DNA of 64,000 nt from Branchipolynoe longqiensis (GCA_030323885.1 CM059188.1:115967430-116031429), one strand, 5' to 3'; positions 21,519 through 32,243 are shown, counted from the first letter of the stretch. Made by a program: numbers and translations. Notes: generated by a model from the letters alone, not told the origin.

Positions 21519-22290
21519 TTACTTTAGTAAAAAGGGCATGCATGTTGTTTGCAGTGTAAAATTGTTGGCACAGGGCCATGAAATCCACAAAGTGTGTTTT
21601 AATGTCAGTGGGGACTGACATCCAATACATTCAGGGGGAGGGTCCCCCTTGAGCAGAAAAACGTGTGTTAGCCACGAGTGGCCAATATGGCATCTTGTCA
21701 AAACAACCTGGTTGTGTCAGCCTTCCAGGCGACTCTGCGGCAGTCCATTCACGGAGGGGGTAATTCTATGGAGTTTATTGTTTGGGTGTTCATCCCATTC
21801 GATTTGCCATAGGTTCCAGATGTATTTTTGAATGGTAGGTTTCAGATCAGAATGGGGAGTATGACAGTGTTCCAAAGGAGCAGTCAGGGCTCGAGTGGCC
21901 GCTTGATCTGCTCATTTCCTGGGATACCCACATAGCTGGGCACCCAACATAGGTGAATGTCAAATTTTGCTATTGAAAGAGAGTTTAGTTTAATGAGTAC
22001 TTTAATTAGTATTGGGTGGTCCAGTTTCCTATTGTTTAAAGTCTGAAGGCAGGAAAAAGAGTCAGTGAAAATGATGAATTTATGACTGGCTGAGGTTTCG
22101 ATGCACTCTAACGCGAGTAGGAGTGCTCGTGCCTCAGCAGTAAAGATGGAACTCTGATCTGGAATACCTAATTCTCGTCCGTGGACGATTGCTGCCGCAG
22201 AGACTCTGCTGTCAGTCTTTGACCCATCTGTGGTGCATTTTGGACCTAATAATCCATAAGATTTATATAATATTTCTATATTAACGGCAT
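21519..22290 (-). pseudogene. LINE fragment with RNase H domain
   Basis: Minus-strand translation gives an RNase H fold: TTDGSKTDSRVSAAAIV (first Asp), SSIFTAEARALLLALEC (Glu), KFIIFTDSFSCLQTLNN (Asp), and HLCWVPSYVGIPGNEQ. The last catalytic Asp, expected soon after GNEQ, is not seen (IKRPLEP follows). Further downstream, in another frame, TRCHIGHSWLTHVFLLKGD and PPECIGC resemble the C-terminal zinc-type tail of RNase H-bearing LINEs (I/Jockey-like groups). The reverse transcriptase is absent and the frame is broken, so this is a dead 3' fragment in intron 4. It reads by chance in frame with exon 4 through the intron. Confidence 0.85.
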
Positions 22291-22500
22291 TGCAGGGGTG
22301 CCAACATTGGAAAATGAACAACTGGAAAATCGGCCTACGGTGGAGATGGGGACTTAAAATATCATACACCTTACGCCGAAACCGTAAGGGTTGGCGGCAA
22401 AACCAAACCATAAGGGTTGGCGATGAAACCATAAGGGTTGGGAACCCTAACTTCCTGATTTCTCTGGTCGGTGCCATGTCGAGGCGGTGAGGAGACCGAC

Positions 22501-22645
22501 CTGATATGAAGTACTTCTCCCGGTCCTGTTCGCGCATGTCACCGTCCTCGCAGCAGATATCGGCCGCCTCCCGCAGCAATCTAGCGATCTTCTCAAACAC
22601 GCCCCACCACTCATCGCGCGCCTGACCCTGCAGCTCCATGTACTC
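22501..22645 (-). CDS. NWD1: NWD1-like exon 4
   Basis: 145 bp, phase 0 in and 1 out; acceptor GCTTGCAG, donor ATATCAG|GTCGGT. It encodes EYMELQGQARDEWWGVFEK, then IARLLREAADICCEDGDMR and EKYFIS. A helix with paired Trp followed by LREAA and an acidic stretch is what I recall for this linker in NWD1. The intron on its 3' side contains the dead LINE fragment. Confidence 0.88.
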
Positions 22646-22671
22646 CTGCAAGCGGCCATTTTACTAAATGT

Positions 22672-22925
22672 AAAGCTTGTTTTATTTAACAACGCCTCTA
22701 CTAGAGCACATTACTTTTCATATCATCGGCTATTGGACGTCAAACATATGGTCATTCTGACATATTTCTTTGGGAGGAAACCCACTACCGCCACATAGAC
22801 TACTCTTTTCGATAATCAGCAAGGGGTCTTTTATATGCACTTTCCCACAGACGGGATAGCGCTTTGATGAACCAGTTGTGTAACACTGGTTGGAACGGAA
22901 AATAGCCCAAACTGCAAATGGAACC
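22672..22925 (-). mobile_element. V-SINE-like element, head truncated
   Basis: Plus strand begins AAGCTTGTTTTATTTAACAA (the element's 3' end) and runs to CAAACTGCAAATGG; the tRNA-type head is replaced by unrelated DNA. It begins about 27 bp upstream of the exon 4 acceptor, in sense with the gene. Confidence 0.82.
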
Positions 22926-23040
22926 ACTAAGATGGATCGATCCGATGACATTTTAGAAGACTGCCAGGGAGCGGACCAGGGAGCGGGGTTCGTCCGGCAG
23001 GCGCAGCCGCAGCTGAACTCACACGCCAGGCGCAGACCAG
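22926..23040 (-). other. GC-rich segment with a short open frame
   Basis: On the minus strand TGTGAGTTCAG is followed by an open frame LRLRLPDEPRSLVRSLAVF. It has exon-like composition, but exons 3 and 4 join in phase without it. I do not call it an exon; it may be a captured or cryptic fragment. Confidence 0.3.
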
Positions 23041-23375
23041 ATGTGGTAGCCGAATCGGAACAGCACCGGCTTCCCGTGCGGAAGGTCGAGAGTTTCAAAT
23101 CCCAGCCGAGTCAAATCGATGACTTATCAAATTGATACTTGTCAGCTACCTAGCCTGGTGCTCAGCATTATTAGGATAGGAAAAGGACTGGTTAGCACAA
23201 TATCAGGATAATGTAGATGTGTGGGATATCGGGTCATAGTGCCAGTGGCCTAGCATCCCAGTGGGGCAGCACAATAAAGTTGTCATGAGTGCACACTGTC
23301 ACAAGTCGGTACTGGTCCTGATATGACCATAGATGTTGCTAGGACTTAAAACAACAAACAAACAACAAACAATGG
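23041..23375 (+). mobile_element. SINE-A copy, plus strand
   Basis: Head GTGGTAGCCGAATCGGAACA with a decayed B box, body, tail ending in ACAACAAACAAACAACAAAC. It lies head-out next to the oppositely oriented copy at 23395, so the two tails face each other. Confidence 0.87.
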
Positions 23376-23394
23376 CAGGCGTCATGAGGCACGT

Positions 23395-23716
23395 TTCTTA
23401 GAGGTTTTCCATCCTGGCAACATCTAAGATCACATCAGGACAGGTACTGACTTGTGACAGTGCGCACTCATGGTGACTTTATAGTGCTGCCCCACTGCGA
23501 GATCAGGCCACCATCACCATGACCCAATATCCCACTCAGTCACATTATCCTGATATTGTGCTAACCAGTTCTTGCCCTATCCTAGTAATGCCGAGCACAA
23601 GGCTAGGTAGCGACAAGTAGCAATTTTGTACGTCACTGTTTGACGCGACCGGGAATCGAAGTCCCGACCTGCCACACTGGAAGCCTGCGCTCTATCGCTT
23701 TGGGCACTGCGCCCGG
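23395..23716 (-). mobile_element. SINE-A copy, minus strand
   Basis: Complete head to tail. With the previous copy it makes an inverted pair with a 20-bp spacer. Confidence 0.87.
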
Positions 23717-24381
23717 GGCAGGGTGTAGATCCTGTTTACTTATGATAGACAATGCCAATGTAAGGTCAAACATGGTTAGCGCGACAAACCGAAGGGGTTG
23801 CCAACATTGGAAAATGAAAAACCAGAAGATCTTAAGGGATATTATATTGCAGGTGGTAGCGGTTTTGTGTCATAGGCACGAAGCCAAGTGGGGGCGGGGC
23901 TATGGGAGCACTCCCCATGACAAATATTTAAAACTTAGATGCTCTGTGGTACATTTTGGACACCTCTGTGATAGATTTCTACATTCTTTTCTATGAAAGG
24001 CCTCTACATTATTTTCTGCTACAAATAATTTTGGCTAGATCTATATATATTGTTATTTAATATGCAATTCCACACGAAAACAATGTCACCGACTGTTCTC
24101 CGTAATAATCCATAAGATTGATATAATATTAACATATTGATGGTATTATACGGCGAAAGATGATGATGGGACATAAAATATCTTACACATTACGGCGAAA
24201 CCCTAACGGTTGGCAACCCTGTAGACCCTGTCGCAATGCGTGCTTCCTGCTGTGCTAGTTGTACACCATTCATTCACCCTAGTGACACGGCCATGTGGAC
24301 GTAGCTACAACCTAGTACCGAATGTACCGAATGTACCGAGTCCGCACTGTATACATTCCTTTCAGACTACTTGTGTTATTG
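23717..24381 (-). other. Intron 3 sequence with the GCCAACATTGGAAAATGA repeat
   Basis: The repeat noted at 21133 recurs near 23800-23950 and 24120-24220. It carries AAACCGTAAGGGTTGGC-like ends in both orientations, hinting at a small element with inverted ends (also 22300-22445), but I could not fix its borders. Confidence 0.5.
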
Positions 24382-25018
24382 TTTGTTTGTTTGTTGGAGT
24401 TTTACGTCCTGGCAACATCTAAGGCAATATGATTTGTTTGTTTGTTGTTTTACGTCCTAGCAACATCTAAGGTCATATCAGGACGGGTACCGACTTGTGA
24501 CAGTGCGCACTCATGGCGACTTTATAGTGCTGTCCCACTGGGAAACCAGGCAGCTGGCATCATAACCCAATATCCCACTCAGTCACATTATCCTGAAACT
24601 GCACTAACCAGTCCTTGCCCTATCCTATTAATGCCGAGCGCCAGGCTTAGGTCGGACTCCTAATCTGAAGGTCAGTGGTTCGATTCCCCGTGCCTCCAGC
24701 TCTGCCAATTTGGATTTCCACCGCTGTGTATATATAACTTACAGCGTCATCAAAGGCCAAATACCATGGCTATGTGGTATGGGAGATTAAAAATCCCTTG
24801 GGTCGGTAAAAGTGTAGGCTCGGGCTTTCTTTCGACAAACTGTCTAATGGTGAAAACAAGACTATTCAGACTTATCCATAATAGGCAGTATAAATCTCCA
24901 AGAAGGAAGTGACAAGTATCAATTTGATAAGTCATTGGTTTGACTCGACCGGGAACCGACCTCCCGTCCTTCCGCACGGGAGGCCCGCGCGCTCTACCGA
25001 TTCGGTCACCGCACGCGG
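24382..25018 (-). mobile_element. SINE-A split by a tRNA-Arg-like SINE
   Basis: A SINE-A tail fragment (24382-24430) is followed by a SINE-A whose tail and body (24434-24647) and head (about 24905-25018) are separated by about 255 bp. The insert begins with GGACTCCTAATCTGAAGGTC then GTGGTTCGATTCCCC, which is the 3' half of a tRNA-Arg(CCT)-like sequence with a B box; the A box half is absent. The remainder of the insert (24700-24900) is not recognised. Confidence 0.78.
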
Positions 25019-25041
25019 TGACCAGCTGGGGGTGATTTTGG

Positions 25042-25072
25042 GTTGTTGTTGTTGTTGTTGTTGTTGTTGTTA
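25042..25072 (+). repeat. Short (GTT)n microsatellite
   Basis: About ten GTT units about 30 bp outside the exon 3 donor. Confidence 0.9.
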
Positions 25073-25102
25073 AATCTTTAATCTAGTAATGTCTGCGCTG
25101 AC

Positions 25103-25306
25103 CTTGTTGATGAAATCGGGCAGCCTGGAGCTGATGGGTACCAGTGAGTACTCAGGCGGGTCCCTGTTCTCGTCCTTCCGGAACCAGCGCTGCAGGAGTG
25201 ACACGTCACGGCCCGCCTGCAGCAGCGCCCCGTGCAGCATCTCGAACTCCTCAGCCCCGATGCACGCCGGGAACGGGCGGTACCCGTACTTCTGGCCAAA
25301 CATCGT
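25103..25306 (-). CDS. NWD1: NWD1-like exon 3
   Basis: 204 bp (68 codons), phase 0 both ends; acceptor GGCGTGCAG, donor AACAAG|GTCAGC. It begins TMFGQKYGYRPFPACIG, continues EEFEMLHGALLQAGRD and LLQRWFRKDENRDPPEY, and ends LVPISSRLPDFINK. The KYGYRPxP motif and the W-F/Y-x-D-x-N-x-x-P-P-x-Y segment are characteristic of the N-terminal region of NWD1/NWD2-type proteins. Confidence 0.95.
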
Positions 25307-25329
25307 CTGCACGCCAGAGGGCGCGTCGA

Positions 25330-25430
25330 AAGATTAGAGTGTTTGTTTGTATGATTAAAGAGTTTGTTTGTAAGGTTAAAGAGTTTGTTTGTAAGGTTAA
25401 AGCGTGTGTTTGCTTATAAGATTTTTTTTG
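25330..25430 (+). repeat. TTTGTTTGTAAGRTTAAAG minisatellite (block 1)
   Basis: Units of about 20-24 bp of this word lie just upstream of exon 3; a longer block of the same repeat is at 26035-26410. Confidence 0.85.
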
Positions 25431-25432
25431 GT

Positions 25433-25760
25433 AAATTTTGTTGTTGTTGGTAAATATGTTTATTCTGCTGAATAAGTCTTTTGTCAGTGCCGAAGCACTG
25501 GTCTTCCAGCCATTTTTCAAGTCAGGATTATTTACACAAAAGGTATATAGAATAAGGTGTACAATACCTGTTGAATAGACAATTTGCACCATGTAACACA
25601 ATGAAATTCTGAAACCCAAAAGTTCCATAACAATATGGTACAGTAGTGTCATATAACCAGATCAATATTAGTCAGATCAATGTGAGTATTTACATAGTAT
25701 TTAGAATGTAAGCAGAAGTTATCTTCTGTATTCAGTTGGTAAATTTGTAATAAGTTTGAA
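25433..25760 (-). mobile_element. LINE 3' end, copy 1
   Basis: On the minus strand this ends GGAAGACCAGTGCTTCGGCA, then CTGACAAAAGACTTATTCAG and AATAAACATATTTACC with a (CAA)n tail. The same 3' motif, diverged, appears at 28204-28258 and 56750-56820. A close copy is at 27088-27405 in the next intron. Confidence 0.75.
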
Positions 25761-26034
25761 TGTTCAGTTGCAGTTAGGCAAGCGGTATATAAATGTTGGT
25801 TTGTTAGGAAAATTCTAGTGTAACTCTAATGTAGCTAGTTATGTGAGTTTATGAATTATGTTGTTGGGGTGGGGTTGTTAATAATACACTGGACCATATG
25901 TGACCAGTGAAGCAGTGGGACCAATCCCAGTGCAATTAGGTCTTAAATTATACATTTTTACCTGGGCTGTCTCTGTCATCGTATATGGTTGACTGGAGAT
26001 AACAGAGGAACAGCAACAAATTAAAAAAATCGTG

Positions 26035-26410
26035 TGTAAGCTTAAGGTGTTTGTAAGATTCAAGTTTGTTTGTAAGATTAAAGTGTGTGTGTTGTTTGTT
26101 TGTCAGATTAACGAGTTTGTTTATAAGATTAACGTGTTTGATTGTTTACTAGATTAAATTGTTTGTTTTTTTGATTGAAGTGTTTGTTTATGAGATTAAA
26201 GTGTTTGTAACATTAACACATTTGTTTGTTAATAAGATTAAAGTGTTTGTTCGTGTGTAAGCTTAAGGTGTTTGTTTGTAAGGTTAAAGTTTATAAGATT
26301 AAAGTGTTTTGTTTGTTTGTAAGATTAACAAGTTTGTTTATAAGATTAATGTGTTTGTTTATAAGATTAAATTGTTTGTTTGTAAGATTAAAGTGTTTGT
26401 TTATGAGCTT
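26035..26410 (+). repeat. TTTGTTTGTAAGRTTAAAG minisatellite (block 2)
   Basis: About 17 imperfect units with variable length (TAAGATTAAAGTGTTTGTTT and derivatives). It ends where non-repeat DNA resumes at about 26411. Confidence 0.88.
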
Positions 26411-26781
26411 GAGCTATTCCGTTGGACAGGTGACAATTTCGGATTGAAAAACATGTCAGTTAATCAGTGTGAAGTAATTTACCATGCCAGTGTGGAGTCG
26501 TTAAAATATAATTTCCATTATTAATAACATTTGTTTTGTTATTTTCATTTATTTGTGTAGTTTTATTCCCATAACAATGGAGGTTAACTGAGGTAATAAA
26601 GGTGAGTATGGTGGAGATAGAGAAAATTCAGACGGACAAGTGAAAATCACACCAGACTATGCCATCTATGGGCTAGTGACAAATTTGGCTTATTTCTATT
26701 ACTGATTAGTACTGTGATGATGATAATGATGATGATGGTGGTGATGATGGTGATGGCAGCAATTGAACTTTAGCATTGTTG
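26411..26781 (-). other. Intron 2 sequence, nothing recognised
   Basis: AT-rich with a short GATGATGAT stretch at 26716-26752. Confidence 0.4.
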
Positions 26782-26967
26782 GTTGGTTGTTGGAGTTTAC
26801 GTCCTGGCAACATCTATGGTCATATCAGGATGGGTACTGACTTGTGAGAGTGCACACTCATGGCCACTTTATAGTGCTGAATCAGGCCACCAGCACCATG
26901 ACCCGATATCCCACTTAGTCACATTATCCTGACACTGACCTAACCACTCCTTGCCCTATCCTATTAA
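26782..26967 (-). mobile_element. SINE-A copy truncated in the body
   Basis: Tail and the 3' half of the body only. Confidence 0.82.
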
Positions 26968-27087
26968 CGTTGCATAGTGCGATGCTTTTGAGCTTCGGCC
27001 ATTTTGCTGAGATAAATATATTAAATTGATTGTTATGATCCATCTTACTTTAGTTTGCAGTAACTTTTAGCTACAACATTTTGGTGT

Positions 27088-27405
27088 TGTTGTAAATATG
27101 TTTATTCTGCTGAATAAGTCCTTTGTCAGTGCCAAAGAACCTGTCTTCCAGCCATTTTTCACTTCAGATTTATTTACACAAAATGTATATAGAATAAGGT
27201 GTACAATAACCGTTGAATACACAATTTGCAGCATGTAACGCAATGAAATTCTGTAACCCAAAAGTTCCATAGCAATATGGTAACAGTAGTTAGTGTCATA
27301 TAACTAGATCAATATTAGTCAGTTCAATGTGAGTATTTACATGGTATTTAGAATGTAAGCAGAAGTTACCTTCTGTATTCATTTGGTAAAGTTGTAGTAA
27401 GCTTT
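27088..27405 (-). mobile_element. LINE 3' end, copy 2
   Basis: Aligned to 25433-25760 over its whole length with few indels (shared ATAGAATAAGGTGTACAATA and TTTAGAATGTAAGCAGAAGT). It ends about 30 bp from exon 2. Both copies have the same orientation. Confidence 0.8.
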
Positions 27406-27436
27406 AATGGAGGGTCTGTTCAACTTAAAGTCTCAC

Positions 27437-27553
27437 CACAAAGGTCGGTCCGACGGATATCCGCTGGCACTTGTGGATCTCCTTCATGCAGAGCAGCGTC
27501 GTCATGTGGTCGTCCTGTGCCTCCTCCCGGATCCCCCATCGCATGTCGACCAC
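27437..27553 (-). CDS. NWD1: NWD1-like exon 2 (DUF4062-like region)
   Basis: 117 bp (39 codons), phase 0 both ends; acceptor TTCCCGCAG, donor TTTGTG|GTGAGA. It encodes VVDMRWGIREEAQDDHMTT, then LLCMKEIHKCQRISVGPTFV. The VD-x-RWGI and S-x-GPTF motifs are hallmarks of the N-terminal DUF4062-type segment seen in NWD1 and in TPR/NACHT relatives. The following TMFGQKYGY of exon 3 completes the expected order. Confidence 0.95.
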
Positions 27554-29020
27554 CTGCGGGAACAAAACAACAGGCTAATAACCCGGTCACACTATGCTTG
27601 CGACTGCTTGCAACTGCTTGCGATTACCAAAATAAAAAGGTTGTCGCAAAGGTGGAACCAAATCCCCCCATACATCCAAGAGTAGGGCAATATTAATTTA
27701 AGGACTTGCCCGGCTGCCCGGGGCACCTAGTTTATTACTCGGTCGGGTAGGTGAAGTTCTCAGTCTCGGTGACCTGCCAGAACGGACAAGTCATTATTTT
27801 TCTGATCTGCAGTACTTAGCAGATTTCAGTTTCAACTGGCTGACTTGGGTTTAGCATTCGGTCAAGTGACTGCATTTTCTACTGATTGGGCAAGTGGGAA
27901 AAAAAGTTACTGTCCTACCCTGCATCCTTTAGCATTTTACCAAAATACAGACTGTCCTATACTAATGCACACACTGAACATTTGCTACAAACTAAATACA
28001 TCGCAACCACTTGGTAGGTTAAATTTGGATTATACCTATACCCAGACTACACCGATATACCCCTGCCTAGAAAATTAACTAAGACATCACCTAAATACTG
28101 ACTAGATGTACCATAAACTCTTAATTAGTTGAATGTAATAACAATATTTTATTATCTTATTGTTCTTGGAATTAAATAGTGTAAATTACTCAAGTTAAGC
28201 ATGGCTAGAAGACCAGTGCCTCGTCGCTGAAAAAAGGACTATTGAGGTGAATAAAAATGCTTACCCCCCCCCCCCCCCCCCCCCCCAAAGTGGTCCTCAC
28301 TGGTCGCCGAACTCCTGGCGACTATTTTGGTCACAAGAGATTGGCAACCATTTTCATAGGTCGGCTATCGATCAGCAACCATTTGACAATCTCTCAATCG
28401 CTGACTGATCGCCGACCTGCCACACTGCCAACCACACGCGATCTGTCGGCGACTGGTCGGCAAGTAGTTGGGGACTGATTTGTGACTGGTTTGCGACAGA
28501 TGGAGTGATTGCTTGGTGATTGGCTAGCAGTCGGTTGGCGATCGGTCGAGGACTGGTCATTAGGGACTGATTTGTGACTGATCTGTAAACCAGTCACAAA
28601 TCCGTCCCCCCGATCACCTCTTCGACCGATCGCAAACCTGTCTTCCCTGCAGTCGCCAACACTTTTTGCCACCACTTATTTATTTATATATTTTTTTGCT
28701 ATTATGAATTAATGCCGAGCGCCAGGCTAGGAAGCGACAAATATCAATTTTGCAAGTCAATAGTTTGACTCGACCGGGAATTGAACTCCCCTACGGCAGG
28801 ACCGAGCTCTTCCGATTCGGACACTGCGCTTGGTAGATTTTTTTTAATTTTTGTGTTCTTTTATTTTGTTGTTGTTGGTGGTTGTAAATGTAGTGTGACT
28901 GGGGTATAACATATGCTAGTCCAACATCCGCCCGTGCCGGAACTGCGGGCCCCACACACACATTAACAGCGCCCTCTCACGGCCACCAGTCCACACACTT
29001 GGCCGCAGGTTGTGTGCGCC
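27554..29020 (-). other. Intron 1 sequence with a MITE piece and a poly-C tract
   Basis: At 27578 CCCGGTCACACTATGCTTGC starts a fragment of the CAGTCACAC MITE family that is cut at about 27665. A run of about 26 C is at 28262-28286. 28290-28680 is built of GGCGACTGGTCGGC-like words in both orientations, like a MITE interior, without clear ends. A SINE-A head fragment is at 28700-28832 (minus). Confidence 0.55.
28700..28832 (-). mobile_element. SINE-A head fragment
   Basis: Only the tRNA-like head and first part of the body are present; tail and most of the body are missing, unlike the usual 5' truncation. Confidence 0.75.
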
Positions 29021-29023
29021 ACA

Positions 29024-29361
29024 GGTTGGTTGGTTGTTGGAGTCTTACGTCCTGGCAATATCGAAGGTCACATCAGGACGGGTACCGACTTGTAACAGTG
29101 CACACTCACGGCGACTTTATAGTGCTGCCCCACTGGGAAATCAGGCTACCGGCACCATGGCCTGATATCACACTCAGCCACATTATCCTGATATTGACCA
29201 AGGCAGTCCTTGCCTTATCCTAATAATGCTGAGCGCTTGAGTAGGAAGTGACAAGTATCAATTTTGTAAGTCATTGCATTGACTTGACCGGGAATTGAAC
29301 TCCCAACCTTCCGCACGGGAGGCCTGCGCTCTAGCGATTCGGGCACTGCGTCCCGTCTACT
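29024..29361 (-). mobile_element. SINE-A copy
   Basis: Complete; tail starts with (GGTT)n on the plus strand. Confidence 0.87.
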
Positions 29362-29364
29362 TTT

Positions 29365-29573
29365 CTAATGGCTTGTTCTTCACCCCTACTCTAGGTACTC
29401 TAGGTACTCTAGGTACTCTAGGTAATCTAGGTTCTTTAGGCACTCTAGGTACTCTAGGTACTGTAGGAACTCTAGGTACTCTAGGTTCTCTAGGTACTCT
29501 AGGTACTCTAGGAACTCTAGGTACTCTAGGTTCTCTAGGTACTCTAGGTAAGGGTGAATCTTTTTTATCTACA
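29365..29573. repeat. 9-bp array CTCTAGGTA inside a Mutator-like MITE remnant
   Basis: The MITE end GGTGAATCTTTTTTATCTA is at the right and GTTCTTCACCCCTACTC at the left. Between them a 9-mer CTCTAGGTA and variants repeat about 18 times (29387-29548). A plus-strand frame therefore reads LGTLGTLGT; it is not a gene. Confidence 0.9.
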
Positions 29574-29574
29574 T

Positions 29575-30335
29575 TTGGGTATAATAATACATGGTATGAA
29601 TACCTGGCACGTGTAAAAGTTCGGGAGTTCGGTTCCCGGTCGAGTCAAACCAATGACTTATAAAATTGATATTGGTTGCTGCCTAGCCTGGCACGCTGCA
29701 TTAATAGAATAGGGCAAGGACTGGTTAGCTGAATGTCAGGATAATGCGAATGAGTGGGATATCGGGTCATGGTGCTGGTGGGCTGATTTCCCAGTGGGGA
29801 AGCACTATAAAGTCGCCAATAGTGCGCACTGTCACAAGTCGGTACCCATCCTGATATGACCTTAGATGTTGACAGGGACGTAAAACCCCAACAACCAGTG
29901 GAGTAAGTACCTCAGCCCGGGTTACTGTCGTCACAGTCCTACACTTAGTGGCACTGACCTGGTCGGTTATTTTCCCATCTATTCTACATGTCTAAGTACA
30001 CATGAGGGTTGATGTGAGCCCGACAAACATGGCGTTGTCGGGTAGAGACTCATGATACAGACACATGCGGGTACATCGCAGTCCCGCATTAAAGCTGAAT
30101 AGTGCTGCCCCACTGGGAGTCCAGGCCACCAGCACCATGACCTGATATTCCACTCAGTCACATTATCCTGACACTGACCTATCCTATTCATATCCTTTCC
30201 CTATCCTATTAATGCCGAGCGCCGGGTTAGGAAGCGACACGTAAACTTTTTATAAGTCACTGGTTTGACTGGACCGGGAACCGAACTCCCGAGCTTTCGC
30301 ACACGGCAGGTATTCATACCATATATATTGTTATA
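29575..30335. repeat. Inverted pair of SINE-A copies with symmetric flanks
   Basis: A plus-strand SINE-A (29612-29896) and a minus-strand SINE-A without its tail (30095-30310) face each other. The flanks are also inverted: ATGGTATGAATACCTG at 29591-29606 and CAGGTATTCATACCAT at 30306-30321. The symmetric outer ends suggest one inverted duplication event rather than two separate insertions. Confidence 0.75.
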
Positions 30336-31786
30336 TTAGATTGATCACTATAAGGCCAAATACATTTTTAAAAGGTTAGCGATCGTCTTTTTGATCACAC
30401 AAATCAGGGTCGCGCAGGCGGTTATTCCTTTTTAAATTTTCTCTCTGGTATTTTTAAATTTTAATATTGGACCACCGTAAACTGATAAAAGTATTACATG
30501 TCATTCATGTACACATCACAATCTTCTCAGTCAAACAATGAACACTGTATTCTCATTTCGAAATTCTAATTTAATTGATGCTAGCCTGACACATTTTAAA
30601 CATTTTATTTTTGTAGTCAACTTTCTTTTTTTTTAAATCAGGGACGGGGGATTTCTCAGACACAGGCGGGGGACGATCACTTTTGTTTATACTTTATTTT
30701 GAAATAGCTTTCATTTTAATTAGTTAACTTTTGAGACATTTGAAATGGAAACATGCAAAATTAATTTGGGCAAACCTATCAAAATTCTGATATCAAAGGC
30801 TTCTGCAGTAACAGATTCTATTAGATTGCCTTAGTATTCCAGCCCTTTCTATGTGGTAACGAATTGAAAAGTTGTCATCTGGTAGCTGTAGTTGTGTAGG
30901 CAGGCTATATGAAATCAATAGAGGCAAGGAGAGACAGGAAGAGTATAAAGAGTGAAAGTAGAGTGAGAGCTTGTACCCTCAGGTTTATTATTATATAGTG
31001 GTACATGGATCTGATATGGCATACCACCTGACCATTATCTCCAATCAGCAACAAGCATTTCTTGTTCCACCAATGAACAGTAAGCATTCTTGTGTCACCA
31101 TGGCTACTGTGATCTACCCAACACCACCATGCCTTGTGGCTGCTTTGGCCTCACCTGCCCTGTTGTGTCTGTGTGTGTGGTGATCCGTGACTAACAGTTG
31201 GAGGGGGTTGTGAGTAGAGCTCTTGAGGCTCCTTACACACTAACACTAGTGCCTCATTCACACTATCTATAGAATACACAATGACTATTGACTACAAGTA
31301 AAGAGTCACTAGCAACTACATAAATACATTCATGCACATTTACATTAATAGACCATTTGTATTCCCTTATAGACCATTTCACATTCCCCACCAATGCGTT
31401 TTATCGGAATATTTTACAAAATGTTTAATAAGTGCACCAGTATCTAAGTTAGATAATTTCTTTGGTTTTGAAAATGTTATGCTTTCATCAGCTTTAAGCA
31501 CATGAACGAGTTTCATTTGGAATTCTAACAAAGTCTCATAGAAACTTTCTAAAATTGAGCGCGCAATGATGTCCACAGTCGAAACTTGTTTTGATTAGCT
31601 TTTAAATATGGATGACTGATTTATTGACATGAGCAAGGGCATGCCCAAAATGGTGACAAGGAGGTCAGCGACCACTGAGGACCACTTTGCGACCATTTTG
31701 CAACCCGTTTGCGACTACACCTTTTTTGTGGTCGCAAGCAGTATTGTGACTGCGGTATTACACCTCTTCCGATAAGTGTCGTTTTG
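30336..31786 (-). other. Intron 1 sequence, mostly unrecognised
   Basis: AT-rich. 30755-30850 shares words with the piggyBac-like MITE (TTCTGCAGTAACAGATTCTA). At 31650-31740 words such as GCGACCATTTTGCAACC match the CAGTCACAC MITE interior. No exon is visible. Confidence 0.45.
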
Positions 31787-32106
31787 GTCGGTTGTTGGAG
31801 TTTTACCTCCAGGCAACATCTAAGGTCATATCATGACGGGTACCGACTTTTGACAGTGCATACTCATGGCAACTTTATAGTGCTGCCCCACTGGGAAATC
31901 AGGCCACTGGCACCATGACCCAATATCCCATTCAATCACATTATCTTTACGCTGAGCCAATCAGTCTTTGCCCCATTAATGCTGAGTGACAGGCTAGGAA
32001 GCGACAAGTATCTGTTTTTATAAGTCATTGGTTTGACTCGACCGGGAACCGAACTCCCGATCCCATGTGAGGCCCGCGCTCTACCGATTAGGCCACCGCG
32101 GCCGAT
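31787..32106 (-). mobile_element. SINE-A copy 3' of exon 1 in intron 1
   Basis: Complete, ending about 50 bp from the exon 1 donor, in sense with the gene. Confidence 0.87.
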
Positions 32107-32157
32107 CCCTCGAGTGTCAGTTCCTGACTTAAATAGAGCACGTGGTTAAAAACTCAC

Positions 32158-32243
32158 CTGGAACTCAAGGCCATAGTGCTTGCAGAAATCCTTCAGTCGA
32201 GGATACACTTTTTCCATCAGCACATTCCGCTCTACAACCATGT
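32158..32243 (-). CDS. NWD1: NWD1-like exon 1 as seen (N-terminal DUF4062-like part)
   Basis: 86 bp: acceptor AG at 32244-32245, two bases (AC) completing a codon, then 28 codons MVVERNVLMEKVYPRLKDF and CKHYGLEFQ, donor TTCCAG|GTGAGT. In the family this follows a segment like SSTFxD, so the split codon is probably Asp and the ATG is internal. The upstream exon must end in phase 1; I did not find it between 32.3 and 64 kb. If there is no upstream exon, translation could start at this Met, but that would lack the conserved first strand. Confidence 0.9.

Noticed and set aside
21884..22651. A single 255-residue minus-strand protein
   Set aside because: It is a chance in-frame run from exon 4 through its donor and intron into a dead LINE RNase H fragment.
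22926..23040. Extra NWD1-like exon (LRLRLPDEPRSLVRSLAV)
   Set aside because: Exons 3 and 4 already join in phase 0 with the expected sequence; no convincing donor follows.
29295..29663. Plus-strand ORF with LGTLGT repeats
   Set aside because: Translation of the 9-bp array within a MITE and the adjoining SINE; no start context, splice site or conserved domain.
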